A stretch of DNA of 28,300 nucleotides from Planctomycetaceae bacterium TMED10 (GCA_002168195.1 NHBP01000102.1:8925-37224), one strand, 5' to 3'; numbered from the stretch's first letter, positions 1-8,381 are shown. Numbers and translations: made by a program. Notes: generated by a model from the sequence alone, not told the origin.

Positions 1-164
1 ATCAACTGATTCCAGTAGCTCCCCATATCCCGCAGACTCTGACCGGTAGGTGGACTGTATTGATCGACCTCATGCGCAAAATTTTTGAGATTGCCAAATC
101 CCAAAAACAAAAAACAGGTCGTGAGGAAAAAAACAATGCGCATCGGCATGGAGCTTTATTTTGA
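1..164 (+). other. Open frame entering from left edge, possible 3' end of a CDS
   Basis: Frame 3 is open from the first base to a TGA at 162-164 and would encode about 53 residues, rich in Lys, Arg and Gln near its end. It could be the C-terminus of a gene that starts outside the window, but the piece is too short to recognise and carries no family motif. A competing open frame exists on the minus strand over the same bases, so coding status is undecided. Confidence 0.25.
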
Positions 165-261
165 GAACGTTCATTTTGCGACGGTTGTGTGCTACCAACC
201 GCTCTCCTTTGAATTCGACGAGCCACACTGGAATATTCGATATCTTCCTGCAAGGCCCTAG
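136..261 (+). CDS. Possible small protein, 41 aa, unrecognised
   Basis: An ATG at 136 is preceded by GAGGA at 123-127 with an 8-base gap, a well-placed Shine-Dalgarno site, and the frame closes with TAG at 259-261. It overlaps the tail of the frame entering from the left edge, which would fit translational coupling. The peptide begins MRIGMELYFENV, is rich in aromatic residues and has no Lys-rich or membrane segment. I do not recognise the family. It could also be chance or a remnant of a longer gene; only the ribosome binding site supports it. Confidence 0.3.
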   Translation: MRIGMELYFENVHFATVVCYQPLSFEFDEPHWNIRYLPARP

Positions 262-621
262 ATAGAATGTAGTCGAGCATCTCAACTCGATCCCTACTCT
301 TCTAGTAATCGTTAAACTGAAAAATGGGCCCGGTCCTTAAACACCATGTTTAACCGAAGGGTGAACGAAAACACGCAAATAGACTGCCAGCATGCTAGCA
401 AATTAAAACGATGCAGGGTCTGTGGCGACCCTGTGCCAGCCGCGCTCTGTATCGCACCTGGTTGACGCCATTCTGACACCGCACTACGCTGCTCATCTCA
501 AGGCTGCTCTGCTCAAGGCTGCTCTGCTCAAGACCGAATGTTGGTCGCATTATTGAGTAAGGCGGATCCAACCGGAATGCAATGCCTGAACAATACGATC
601 CTTTCTGAGAAAGAATACACC
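262..621. other. Intergenic region with a short tandem repeat
   Basis: No convincing gene lies in these 360 bases. A longer reading of the downstream gene could start at 538 but would add 28 residues with no family similarity. A weak sigma-70-like pair, TTGACG at 462-467 and TACGCT at 485-490 with a 17-base spacer, lies upstream of the monooxygenase gene but is far from consensus. Two copies of a 15-base repeat lie at 500-529. Confidence 0.5.
500..529. repeat. Two tandem copies of a 15-bp unit
   Basis: The unit AAGGCTGCTCTGCTC occurs twice in a row (500-514, 515-529), and a third partial match follows. The preceding bases 486-499 carry similar CTGCTC words, so the tract probably arose by slippage. 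Confidence 0.7.
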
Positions 622-906
622 ATGATCACTGTGGGAATGAACTACCATACACTGCCCGGGAAACAATCCGATTTTGAACAAAAATTTGCAGCTGTAATCG
701 AAGCTCTCAACGCTGCAGAAGGGCACTCCGAATCGACGCTTTGGAAAGACGTATCGGATGATGCTTCCTATCTAATCACGAGCGAGTGGAATGACGACCA
801 AGCGTTCCAGGACTTTATCCACAGTGACGCTTTTCGCGAAGTGACCAACTGGGGAAGAGAGCAGATTCTATCGGACAGGCCGCGTCATAAGATCTACAAG
901 CACTGA
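622..906 (+). CDS. Antibiotic biosynthesis monooxygenase (ABM) domain protein
   Basis: A 94-residue, single-domain protein of the dimeric alpha/beta-barrel ABM fold. Visible hallmarks are the first beta strand with MITVGMNYHT, the helix with KQSDFEQKFAAVIEAL, the strand containing STLWKDVSD, the YLITSEWNDDQAFQDFIHS segment where ABM proteins usually have an E-W-x-D/S pair, and a C-terminal strand. Family members range from cofactor-free quinol monooxygenases to haem-degrading enzymes; nothing here picks a substrate. The start at 622 was preferred to an upstream ATG at 538 because the domain begins exactly here, the added 28 residues fit no family, and AGAAAG precedes the codon. It stands alone and converges on the peptidase gene 37 bases downstream. 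Confidence 0.8.
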   Translation: MITVGMNYHTLPGKQSDFEQKFAAVIEALNAAEGHSESTLWKDVSDDASYLITSEWNDDQAFQDFIHSDAFREVTNWGREQILSDRPRHKIYKH

Positions 907-943
907 TAAGAACCAAGGGTGGTCAAGAAATCATCCGCGCGGT

Positions 944-2536
944 TTACTGCTGACGCTGCATCGATCGCTGATAGAACAGCGTGAGATCTTTTTTCATCTT
1001 TTTAAGTGATGGTTCGTGCACATACATCATGTGTCCCGCGTCGTAGTATTCCATCGTAATATTCTTATGCACTTCGGGACTAAGTCCCAAATGATCAAAC
1101 GTATACTCGGACCCAAAAAAAGGCGTCGCTAGATCGAGATATCCGCTGGCCACGAAAATCCGCATGTGCCTGTTTTTTGTCATCGCCTCACTCAATGCAC
1201 CAAGGGCATTGGCATAGCCATTGACGAAGCGGCCATAATTCCACGGCCGAACGTCATCGGTAATTATTTCGTAGGGAATATCACGTTTAATCTGTAAGTC
1301 ATTCTGGAGATAATGATAGAGCGTGGACGTGTAAGGTGCGAATATAGCAACACCACTCGGATCATATCCTGCTCGACTTCCTGCAGGATTGGGATCAATC
1401 CCTATGAAGCGGCTATCAAACCGGCCGATGACTTTTTGTTCCTCATGCAGTAATTTTTTTGCAAACGAATAGCTATCAACACGCAGATCATTGCGATCAA
1501 TAAACTCGGCGGGTAGTCCGGTAAAGTAAACGATCTGCTGGACCATCGCTTCACGCTCTTTCCCCGTTAACGCATCGCCCATAAATAACGCGCGACTATA
1601 ATCACCCATTGCAAAAGCACGAGCGCGATTTAGGGTTTGATTGAGATCTTTCTGCAACTCCGGAGCCAACTTCTTGTGATACCAAGCGGTGGCGGTATAG
1701 GTGGGTAAAAAAAGTACGTAGGGAAGATCGTTATTTTTATTAAATCCAATCGTCGCAAAATCGAGTACCGATGAAACCAGAACGATCCCATTAAGATCCA
1801 TGTTGTACCGTTCAAGCAGATGTGCCGAGAGGCCCGCAGCTCGAATCGTCCCGTAGCTTTCGCCAATTAAAAAACGCGGCGATTGCCAACGATTGTAACG
1901 AGTCGTGTAAAGATGAATAAACTGCCCAACCGATTCAATATCCTCATCGAATCCATGAAACTGCTTTTTATCTTCGCCTTTAGCGGCACGACTGTAACCG
2001 GTGCTGACCGGATCAATAAAAACAAGGTCTGTCTGATCGAGCAATGACTCCGCATTCGGAACCAACTTATAAGGTGGCTTACTGGGTACGGCATCGTCTC
2101 GAATGGGGACCCGATGTGGTCCCAGCATGCCAAGATGCAACCATACCGACGAAGAACCCGGTCCACCATTGAAGCAAAAAGAAACGGGGCGGTTACCTAA
2201 ATTTTCAATTCCATCACGCGTGTATGCCACAAAGAAAATCGCGGCTCGCGCTTTGGCATCCGCGGAGTCACGTCGCACGACAAGCGTTCCAGCGGTAGCT
2301 GTATAATCGATCTCTTGATTACCAATTTTGGCTTGATGCCGAGTAACAACCAGTTCATCCTGGAGACCGTCCGGGCTTTTTTTTACAACTGCTGCCTCGG
2401 CAGCAACCGAGGCCGCCGTGTCGGGCTCAGCATCCGCGTCAGCAAAGGACGCCACGGGCCACAGTAGCGTACAGCAAACGAAAACCCACAAAACATGGGT
2501 AGAAATTTTTTGTCGACGGAGAGAGGTAATGACCAC
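944..2536 (-). CDS. Secreted serine carboxypeptidase, peptidase family S10
   Basis: About 530 residues with the full S10 signature. FNGGPGSSS near residue 122 is the oxyanion-hole segment, GESYGT holds the nucleophile Ser227, SGYLDLATPF gives Asp468 and DAGHMMYVH gives His502, completing the triad. The N-terminus is a good Sec signal peptide: basic VVITSLRRQK, a hydrophobic stretch, then cleavage near ASFA. S10 enzymes remove C-terminal residues and work in acidic or extracytoplasmic settings; bacterial members are less common than eukaryotic ones. The frame stays open to a GTG at 2638 inside smpB. I chose the GTG at 2536 because it places the signal peptide correctly and a TATACT -10-like box lies at 2587-2582 on this strand. 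No clear Shine-Dalgarno site is visible at either start. Confidence 0.85.
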   Translation of the reverse strand: MVITSLRRQKISTHVLWVFVCCTLLWPVASFADADAEPDTAASVAAEAAVVKKSPDGLQDELVVTRHQAKIGNQEIDYTATAGTLVVRRDSADAKARAAIFFVAYTRDGIENLGNRPVSFCFNGGPGSSSVWLHLGMLGPHRVPIRDDAVPSKPPYKLVPNAESLLDQTDLVFIDPVSTGYSRAAKGEDKKQFHGFDEDIESVGQFIHLYTTRYNRWQSPRFLIGESYGTIRAAGLSAHLLERYNMDLNGIVLVSSVLDFATIGFNKNNDLPYVLFLPTYTATAWYHKKLAPELQKDLNQTLNRARAFAMGDYSRALFMGDALTGKEREAMVQQIVYFTGLPAEFIDRNDLRVDSYSFAKKLLHEEQKVIGRFDSRFIGIDPNPAGSRAGYDPSGVAIFAPYTSTLYHYLQNDLQIKRDIPYEIITDDVRPWNYGRFVNGYANALGALSEAMTKNRHMRIFVASGYLDLATPFFGSEYTFDHLGLSPEVHKNITMEYYDAGHMMYVHEPSLKKMKKDLTLFYQRSMQRQQ

Positions 2537-2606
2537 TTCAGTGAACCCGTTGATACAGACGCGAAAGCGAGAAGACTTTTCAGTATAATTGACCCGTCGT
2601 AAGCGT

Positions 2607-2623
2607 GCTGATAAAAAATCAGC
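2607..2623. repeat. Perfect inverted repeat across the smpB stop codon
   Basis: GCTGAT and ATCAGC are separated by five A's on the plus strand (five T's on the coding strand). The right arm includes the smpB stop codon at 2619-2621. As RNA it would form a 6-bp hairpin with a U5 loop; there is no U-tract after the stem, so it is not a standard terminator. Confidence 0.6.
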
Positions 2624-3116
2624 GACGACGTACGGCACGTTCCATATCTCGCTTGAGAGTCTCCTTTTTTAGCTTTTCACGTTTGTCGAATAGCTTACGG
2701 CCGCGGCCCACCCCCATCAATATCTTGGCCTTACCCGATTTAAAGTACATCTTTAGTGGGACTAAAGTCAGCCCCCGCTCAGTTGCTTTGGAGGCAAATT
2801 TATGTATTTCACGTCGGTGAAGGAGTAACTTTCGGGGTCGACGCGGTTCGTGATTCATTACATTCGCATGAGAATATTCCGCAATGTCGCAACCGATTAA
2901 CCAGACTTCTTTATTAAGAATGCGACCATACGCTTCGTCCAACGAAACCTTGCCGGCACGTAAACTCTTAACCTCGCTACCCTGAAGTGCAATGCCACAC
3001 TCGAGCGTATCAATAATTTCATAATTTCGACGAGCCCTGCGATTCTCCGCAATCCGCTTCTGGTTTTTGTCTTCCACGGTCGCCGATTTCGATTTTTTAC
3101 TTTTATTTGCAGCCAT
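2619..3116 (-). CDS. smpB: SsrA-binding protein SmpB
   Basis: A 165-residue protein, the usual SmpB length. It binds tmRNA and delivers it to stalled ribosomes for trans-translation. The core is clear: NRRARRNYEIIDTLECGIAL, then GSEVKSLRAGKVSL, then LHRREIHKF, the segment LTLVPLKMYFKSGKAKI, and the Lys/Arg-rich C-terminal tail GRKLFDKREKLKKETLKRD that becomes helical in the ribosome. An extra basic N-terminal stretch of about 25 residues precedes the beta-barrel. It diverges from lipA across 72 bases, which must hold both promoters. The gene ends in a small inverted repeat. The ssrA RNA itself is not in the window. Confidence 0.97.
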   Translation of the reverse strand: MAANKSKKSKSATVEDKNQKRIAENRRARRNYEIIDTLECGIALQGSEVKSLRAGKVSLDEAYGRILNKEVWLIGCDIAEYSHANVMNHEPRRPRKLLLHRREIHKFASKATERGLTLVPLKMYFKSGKAKILMGVGRGRKLFDKREKLKKETLKRDMERAVRRR

Positions 3117-3188
3117 GGTGACTCAGTTTAACGAAACAGCTACCATACATCCATTGACGATAGACCATTAAAAATCGAACTACACGCT

Positions 3189-4094
3189 ATGGATTCACTC
3201 CCCGTTTTATCCTCCGCCGTCGATGATCAGCCGATTCGGAAGCGACTTCCGCCATGGCTGCGCCGTGAAATACCTAGCGGATTTGGATACCACGCAACTG
3301 CAAAACTTATCGACGAGCTTGGTCTGGAGACCGTCTGTGAAAGCGCCAAGTGTCCGAACCGAAGCGAATGCTGGTCGAGTCGGACAGCAACCTTCATGGT
3401 GATGGGCGATGTCTGTACACGTCCCTGTGGATTTTGTTCGGTTAAAAAAGGACGAACCCAACCGCTCCAAGACGATGAACCACAGCGGGTGGCCCAAGCC
3501 GCCGCGAGGCTTGGACTGGCACACGTTGTGATCACCTCCGTTTCCCGAGATGATCTTCCGGATGGTGGAGCAGAACATTTTTATCGTTGCATTCTTGAAA
3601 CCCGTCGTGTCACAGGCGCCAGTGTCGAAGTCCTCACGCCCGACTTCCTGCACTGCAAACCAGCCCTGATGCGTGTCATTGAAGCGGCACCGGAGGTCTT
3701 CAACCATAATACTGAGACGGTTCCGCGTCTTTATCGGTCTGTGAGAGGAAGTAAGTCGGATTACCGTTGGACTCTTGAATTGCTCGATCGGGTCAAGCGA
3801 CTAGATCCGAAAATTAAAACAAAGAGTGGCTTGATGCTGGGACTCGGCGAGACGCATCAGGAAATTCTCGATACTCTATCTGACCTGAGAGATGCTCAAT
3901 GTGATTTTCTAACACTCGGTCAATATCTTCAACCAACACCAAAGCATCTCCCAGTAGCACGGTACGTCCATCCCGAAGAGTTCGATATTTTAGGCGAGCA
4001 GGCACGAAGCTTAGGCTTCACTGCGGTTGCAAGCGGGCCCTTTGTAAGGAGCAGTTACCATGCGCGAGAAATGGTTGTCGAAACGCGTGCTTGA
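3189..4094 (+). CDS. lipA: Lipoyl synthase LipA (radical SAM)
   Basis: A 301-residue enzyme that inserts two sulfurs into protein-bound octanoyl chains to make the lipoyl cofactor of 2-oxoacid dehydrogenases and the glycine cleavage system. Both iron-sulfur cluster motifs are intact: C50-x4-C55-x5-C61 for the auxiliary [4Fe-4S] cluster and C76-x3-C80-x2-C83 for the radical-SAM cluster. The C-terminal RSSYHA (287-292) supplies the serine ligand of the auxiliary cluster. VITSVSRDDLPDGGA and KTKSGLMLGLGE are further family blocks. The start ATG has no strong Shine-Dalgarno site, but the N-terminal PPWLRREIPSG block fits the family. No lipB is nearby. The gene converges with the next one, leaving a 7-base gap. 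Confidence 0.97.
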   Translation: MDSLPVLSSAVDDQPIRKRLPPWLRREIPSGFGYHATAKLIDELGLETVCESAKCPNRSECWSSRTATFMVMGDVCTRPCGFCSVKKGRTQPLQDDEPQRVAQAAARLGLAHVVITSVSRDDLPDGGAEHFYRCILETRRVTGASVEVLTPDFLHCKPALMRVIEAAPEVFNHNTETVPRLYRSVRGSKSDYRWTLELLDRVKRLDPKIKTKSGLMLGLGETHQEILDTLSDLRDAQCDFLTLGQYLQPTPKHLPVARYVHPEEFDILGEQARSLGFTAVASGPFVRSSYHAREMVVETRA

Positions 4095-4101
4095 CTTCCT
4101 T

Positions 4102-4791
4102 TCAACTGTCCACCAACTCCAGCGTACTCCATAGGCTCGGATCAGCGTCGGTGGGGAAGGCATCCCCCAGAGTCATCGCGTGGATTCCACGTTCCTGATC
4201 GCTGACAACAAAGTGAAATCCAATGTGCGGATGTTCGTCGGGGTCGAATCCGGAGATTCCTTTTCCTGGAATAAAAGCTTGTAAGGCATAACCTTCGCTT
4301 TGAGATTGACTCCGAACTTGCGGAGGAAACCCTGAAGCCACTTTCGCATTCTCTTTGGCTCTTTTGATCTCACATTGCCTGGCAATAGGCTGTTTCATTT
4401 GAGTCCCCTCGCCCAATGGTAAAAAACGGAACTCGTGACAGAACCGACTCGCCCGATGAATTGGAGAACTACTTCGGGTATTGAACCATAAGGCAATCCC
4501 ATCACTATCTTCGATTCTTGAATCCCTACACCAAGGATCCTGCTGTTTCCCGGTGACCGAGAGGTTGAGTATGAATCCTTCGGCATTCCACGCAAGACGC
4601 ACTTCCGCCCAGGGCTTTTTTCCATCTTTTGATGACTGATCAAGTTGATCAAAGCATGGAAGCGCATATGCTTCGGGAAGAGAGACTCCGCTTTTCTTCC
4701 AGTGTCCCTTGAAGTAGTAGCAGGGAACCGAGAAATGAAACAGGAAAGAGGACTCAATCAATCGCCCGTCCCGAGACTGAGATAGTGTCAT
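4102..4791 (-). CDS. Hypothetical protein with CBM9-like beta-sandwich fold
   Basis: About 229 residues with no signal peptide. The pattern resembles the family 9 carbohydrate-binding/DOMON-like modules often annotated in Planctomycetes: WAEVRLAWNAEGFILNLSVTG (60-81), SDGIALWFNTRSS (96-108), HEFRFLPLGEG, SEGYALQAFIPGKGISGFDP (165-184), GFHFVVSDQERG, and a terminal DPSLWSTLELVD. In this fold the SDGIALWF segment lies on the edge strand near the ligand site. Being cytoplasmic-looking it may not bind polysaccharide. An in-frame start at 4869 is possible; I chose the ATG at 4791 because the added 26 residues look non-coding. Stand-alone and convergent with lipA. Function is unknown. Confidence 0.7.
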   Translation of the reverse strand: MTLSQSRDGRLIESSFLFHFSVPCYYFKGHWKKSGVSLPEAYALPCFDQLDQSSKDGKKPWAEVRLAWNAEGFILNLSVTGKQQDPWCRDSRIEDSDGIALWFNTRSSSPIHRASRFCHEFRFLPLGEGTQMKQPIARQCEIKRAKENAKVASGFPPQVRSQSQSEGYALQAFIPGKGISGFDPDEHPHIGFHFVVSDQERGIHAMTLGDAFPTDADPSLWSTLELVDS

Positions 4792-5528
4792 CAATTGCAC
4801 CAATATATCGTGTAGCGTTTTTCTTAAATCGAAGCTTTGAACTATATCACACCGAAAACGGAACCTCATCCCCTCCCCTTACAACGACGACTAGCCCGCG
4901 CTTTCAATCCTATCGATTTCCCTTTTTCAAGTTTAAAAATGGCGATCCCCACGGGCACCGGATTGAGGAGGGTACCGGTCATACAAAAACGCTGCCACCG
5001 TGCTGTTTATTTAAAGAAAGAGCTTTTTTCCTCGGGTCGCTAACACATTCCCAAAAACAGTCCAAGTGCTAGCAAATTCTTCGTAAATTCCTTCATTTGT
5101 TGCGAATCAAAGGGTTTCTTGATGCACAATCACGCACCATCCACGATTTCTCCCAGGTGGGCCTTAAGATTTTGTTGACAGTTTTCATCGACTCTTAGTA
5201 CACTTTGGGTGGGTCTAACAGGGCAAATTTTCTCATCGCTTTGAGGTAGTGGTCGGACAAACGACCTCGGAACAGACGCGCGCCCTGAATACGTACGCAG
5301 CAGACGGGACAGCTGTCACCTCTGCGGGAACGTATCTCCGTTTTCTGAATGGTTTTCGTGAAATATTCGAGATCCTCGTGTCGAAAACGGTGAACGTTAC
5401 ACCATCAATCGACGTACAAGTACTTGTGTGTTTCGTCGAATGGGCCGACTGAATAATTCGATCCGACAGATCCTGTTTTTACACTGCGCATTATTTTTAA
5501 CGAAAACGATCGTCTAGCTGAAAGGCTA
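4792..5528. other. Gene-poor region of about 740 bp
   Basis: No convincing gene was found. Plus-strand frames at 4785-5072 and 5249-5452 (67 codons from a GTG preceded by GAGG only 3-4 bases away) show no recognisable pattern, although the second cannot be excluded as a small gene. A promoter-like pair lies at 5175-5204, roughly 320 bases before the next gene, so a long leader or a small RNA is possible. Confidence 0.5.
5175..5204 (+). promoter_or_regulatory. Sigma-70-like promoter candidate
   Basis: A perfect TTGACA at 5175-5180 is followed after 18 bases by TACACT (5199-5204, 4 of 6 matches to TATAAT). It points toward the regulator gene at 5529 but is far from its start, implying either a leader of over 300 bases or transcription of something unannotated. 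Confidence 0.4.
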
Positions 5529-6233
5529 ATGAAGCACACCATGAGTAACAAAAACCAATCGCTCGGACTCATTCATATTTTAGATGACAACGCGATACAA
5601 AAATCGCTCATCGCTCGTATTCTAGCAACAGAAAAAATAGAGACTGCTGGACACGATAGTTGGGAAGATTTTTGTTTTTCGTACTGCGCAAATCGATCTT
5701 TTTGTTTGATTGCAAATCATGACCTTTATCACCCTTCGATGTTCAAAACTACGATAGCGCAATTGGGCGGCAATTCGAAGGTATTGCCCGCATTCTCCTC
5801 AATGCAAACGGAAATGTCAGACATACAAGTACCCGTTATTTTATATGCCGACCAACCGTCGGCCCATGATGTCGTCCGAGGCATTCGTTCAGGAGCTGTA
5901 GACTTTCTGGAAAAACCAATCTGCCCGAATTCGCTTTGCACTGCCGTCCGAATGGGCATCAAACAATGTGAAGAGATTCGCGCACGCGAATCACAAAATG
6001 CGGGATTCCGAGCAAAAACCGAACAATTAACCCGCCGCGAGAGAGAGACCATGGCCTTGGTCGTGAAAGGTCTCTCCATTAAACAGATCGCGGCGTCTTT
6101 CGGGATTGGCCTGCAAACGGCTGCAAAGCATCGTGCACGTCTACTCAGTAAGATGAAAGTCAGTAGCGACGCCCAACTCGTGCAGTTGCTCTATTCACGC
6201 AAGGAAAGTCGAGTCTATCAAGAGACCTGCTAA
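5529..6233 (+). CDS. LuxR-family response regulator with degenerate receiver domain
   Basis: A 234-residue two-domain protein. Residues 12-145 follow the receiver fold: LGLIHILDDN provides the acidic pair (D19, D20), VRGIRSGAVDFLEKPI ends with the conserved Lys129. However the strand-3 position that should carry the phospho-accepting Asp reads CLIAN (Asn63), and the usual Thr/Ser after strand 4 appears as VPVILYAD (Ala107). Residues 164-222 form a LuxR/FixJ helix-turn-helix with LTRRERETMALVVKGLSIKQ and a recognition helix around LQTAAKHRARLLSKM, the type common in Planctomycetes. It probably binds DNA without classical phosphorylation. A second ATG at 5541 is an alternative start; GAAAGG at 5520-5525 lies unusually close to the first. 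No histidine kinase is adjacent. Confidence 0.85.
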   Translation: MKHTMSNKNQSLGLIHILDDNAIQKSLIARILATEKIETAGHDSWEDFCFSYCANRSFCLIANHDLYHPSMFKTTIAQLGGNSKVLPAFSSMQTEMSDIQVPVILYADQPSAHDVVRGIRSGAVDFLEKPICPNSLCTAVRMGIKQCEEIRARESQNAGFRAKTEQLTRRERETMALVVKGLSIKQIAASFGIGLQTAAKHRARLLSKMKVSSDAQLVQLLYSRKESRVYQETC

Positions 6234-6299
6234 CAAAATGCGTACGCTACGGCAGGACGCATTCCACACAGAATCCGTAATTTCTGTATTGCGGTCGGG

Positions 6300-6328
6300 T
6301 CCACAAATGCTCCATCGAGCGATATACT
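6300..6328 (+). promoter_or_regulatory. Promoter candidate for the acylphosphatase gene
   Basis: TCCACA (6300-6305, 4 of 6 to TTGACA), a 17-base spacer and TATACT (6323-6328, 5 of 6 to TATAAT) lie upstream of the acylphosphatase start. Sequence match only. Confidence 0.35.
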
Positions 6329-6406
6329 ATTCGCTTCGACCGCATATTTGATTCCTGTAGTACCGTATGCGTGGTTAAATTCTATATTGGTTGCGAGTCG
6401 CTTGGC

Positions 6407-6685
6407 GTGAAAGATCAAATCGAACAAGAAATTCTGTACTCCGGTCGCGTGCAGGGTGTAGGATTTCGTCAAAGTGTCTATACGCTTGCCAGAAAGGGCC
6501 ACGTAAACGGGTATGTTCAGAATTTAGATAATGGGAAAGTCAGGTTAGTTGCCGGTGGTGAATGCGATAGAGTCAATGACCTATTAAAAAATGTGAAATC
6601 CCTATGGGCAAATAATATTTCCAATATTCAAATTGCTACCCTAAATACCGCCGAAAATTCTAACGGCTTTAATGTTCGCTACTGA
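6407..6685 (+). CDS. acyP: Acylphosphatase
   Basis: A small cytosolic enzyme that hydrolyses carboxyl-phosphate bonds. The signature is intact: GRVQGVGFRQSVYTLA holds the phosphate-binding loop and catalytic Arg, and VNGYVQNLDNGKVRLVAGG holds the catalytic Asn. With the GTG at 6407 the protein is 92 residues, the family norm, with about 12 residues before the GRVQGVGFR loop. A GTG at 6371 would add 12 residues; neither has a visible Shine-Dalgarno site, so the start is uncertain. The C-terminal half is more divergent than usual (Asn/Ile-rich). It sits between a regulator and a permease gene with no evident functional link. Confidence 0.9.
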   Translation: MKDQIEQEILYSGRVQGVGFRQSVYTLARKGHVNGYVQNLDNGKVRLVAGGECDRVNDLLKNVKSLWANNISNIQIATLNTAENSNGFNVRY

Positions 6686-6740
6686 CATGTTGTACATCCG
6701 TCGGCACCGCATTTTTTTGTAATAGAGGAGTTACCATCTC

Positions 6741-8243
6741 GTGACGCAGGCTTTTGAATTAGGCTTGAAACCTATCTGGCTGATCGGCGTGGGCGCTGCG
6801 ATCGGTCTGATCGGCCTGGCTATTCTTTTTTTGCTGCTTATCGCGGTGCATCGTCGCCTTGCGGAAGAAATGCGGGCCCTGCTGGGGGAGAACATTGTAC
6901 TTCCCATATTGCTTGTTGCGTTCGCACTTGGCTTTTTCGCAGGTGGAATAACGCTGATTGACCTGCTCGGAGGGCGGTTATTTGATCGCAAGCAGGAATC
7001 ACTCGCTTCTCTCTTAAGACTTCCTTACGTGGGAAGTGAGGAGTTGGAAGTTAGTGTCAAGGCAAAAGTGATTGCAAAAAAAATAGCATTCGCAATACCG
7101 AGTGGTGAATTAAAATCTCTCACCGTCAGCGCGACGGAAGCTATCAGTGTGGGGATTAATATCCCTCCCATTGAAGCTAGCCTGGCAGAGCAAGAGCGAT
7201 TTGAAGTGCGTCCGAAAGAACCCTTTAAGTGGGTTCGCACCCGTGATGCAACGGGCCCGTTGCTTAAATCTCTGGAATCACTTTATGTTGAAAACGACAC
7301 CGGTACGGCCGTCCAAGTCGACATTCAATATGAGACCACAGCGACTGTTCCAGAAGCAAATTTGATTCTCTACACGGCGACTGGGCTCTTTTCCTATGTC
7401 ATTTTCTTTCTGATACTGCAACTGCTTCTTCCTCAGATTGCAGCAATCGGATTTACCACGGGGAAGGAAGCGGTCAGCCAGCCGCTCTTTCTGATCACCG
7501 TTACGTTTGGTGTTTTCCTGCTTGCGTTATTTATTTTTATCCCCTATTTCACTTTTGGCGACGATATCAAAATGTATAAGGAGGCTTGCCTCCAAGTGAT
7601 TATGCTGCTCGCTATTTTTGTCGCCATCTGGACATCAAGCATTTCAGTTGCAGATGAAATTGAAGGGCGGACAGCGCTCACTGTGCTGTCGAAACCAATT
7701 GGAAGATCGCAATTTATTTTAGGAAAATTTACAGGTATTCTTGCAGCACTGGCATTGCTGTTCCTGTTGCTGGGAATATTTTTTGTTATTTGCATCTCCT
7801 ATAAAGTTCCCTACGACGCGCGTGAATCGGCCAATTATTATGTTACCTGGCAAGATAGCTGTCAGGAAATTGCGCTCGCTGTCCCCGGGCTGATTCTTGC
7901 CTTCATGGAAGCAGCTGTTTTGGCATCGATTAGTGTTGCCATTTCAACAAGACTTTCCATTTTGGCAAATTTAATTATCTGCATGGGCATCTACGTTGTT
8001 GGCCACCTGCTACCACTATTCGTGCAGTCATCGGTTGGCGAGTTCGCCATCGTTCAATTTATGGGGCAACTTTTTGCTACGGTTTTACCGGTGCTCGAGC
8101 ATTTCAATATTTACGGCGCTATTGTTGCGGGGCAACAAGTCCCGCTAAGCTATATTGCCTGGGTGGGAGTCTACTCTTTGATTTACATCTCTATTGCAAT
8201 GCTACTTGCCCTCGCCTTATTTGATGATCGTGACTTGGCGTAA
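6741..8243 (+). CDS. ABC-2 type permease-like membrane protein
   Basis: A 500-residue polytopic membrane protein. Predicted helices lie near 12-36, 52-74, 210-235, 248-270, 283-302, 330-355, 380-403, 407-428 and 468-493. The hallmark of ABC-2 permeases is at 304-329: ADEIEGRTALTVLSKPIGRS then FILGK, matching the usual E-x-x-x-G-T-x-x-L-x-x-x-P-x-x-R pattern. Residues 95-205 form a hydrophilic, beta-rich loop between helices, probably exposed outside the cytoplasm, which is not part of a minimal ABC-2 permease. The GTG start at 6741 has GAGGAG at 6725-6730, a good ribosome site. No ATP-binding subunit is encoded in the window, so it must pair with a partner elsewhere or have a different role. 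It could form a unit with the lipoprotein gene that follows. Confidence 0.8.
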   Translation: MTQAFELGLKPIWLIGVGAAIGLIGLAILFLLLIAVHRRLAEEMRALLGENIVLPILLVAFALGFFAGGITLIDLLGGRLFDRKQESLASLLRLPYVGSEELEVSVKAKVIAKKIAFAIPSGELKSLTVSATEAISVGINIPPIEASLAEQERFEVRPKEPFKWVRTRDATGPLLKSLESLYVENDTGTAVQVDIQYETTATVPEANLILYTATGLFSYVIFFLILQLLLPQIAAIGFTTGKEAVSQPLFLITVTFGVFLLALFIFIPYFTFGDDIKMYKEACLQVIMLLAIFVAIWTSSISVADEIEGRTALTVLSKPIGRSQFILGKFTGILAALALLFLLLGIFFVICISYKVPYDARESANYYVTWQDSCQEIALAVPGLILAFMEAAVLASISVAISTRLSILANLIICMGIYVVGHLLPLFVQSSVGEFAIVQFMGQLFATVLPVLEHFNIYGAIVAGQQVPLSYIAWVGVYSLIYISIAMLLALALFDDRDLA

Positions 8244-8381
8244 GCGTCTTTTTTAAAATTATCCGCCAGTGACTGTGGCGAAAGCCATTACTTCCGCGGC
8301 AGAATCTCAGCTATAATCGTGACGGCGAGTCGTCATATTTTGTGGGCAACCTATCCCTATTTGCAATCTAAAGGCATCCTC

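Noticed and set aside
3207..3707. Long minus-strand frame inside lipA
   Set aside because: It lies fully antisense to a gene with intact catalytic motifs and has no family pattern.
394..5078. Shared 11-base word GCTAGCAAATT at 394-404 and 5068-5078
   Set aside because: Too short, and without flanking similarity; likely chance in AT-rich spacer.
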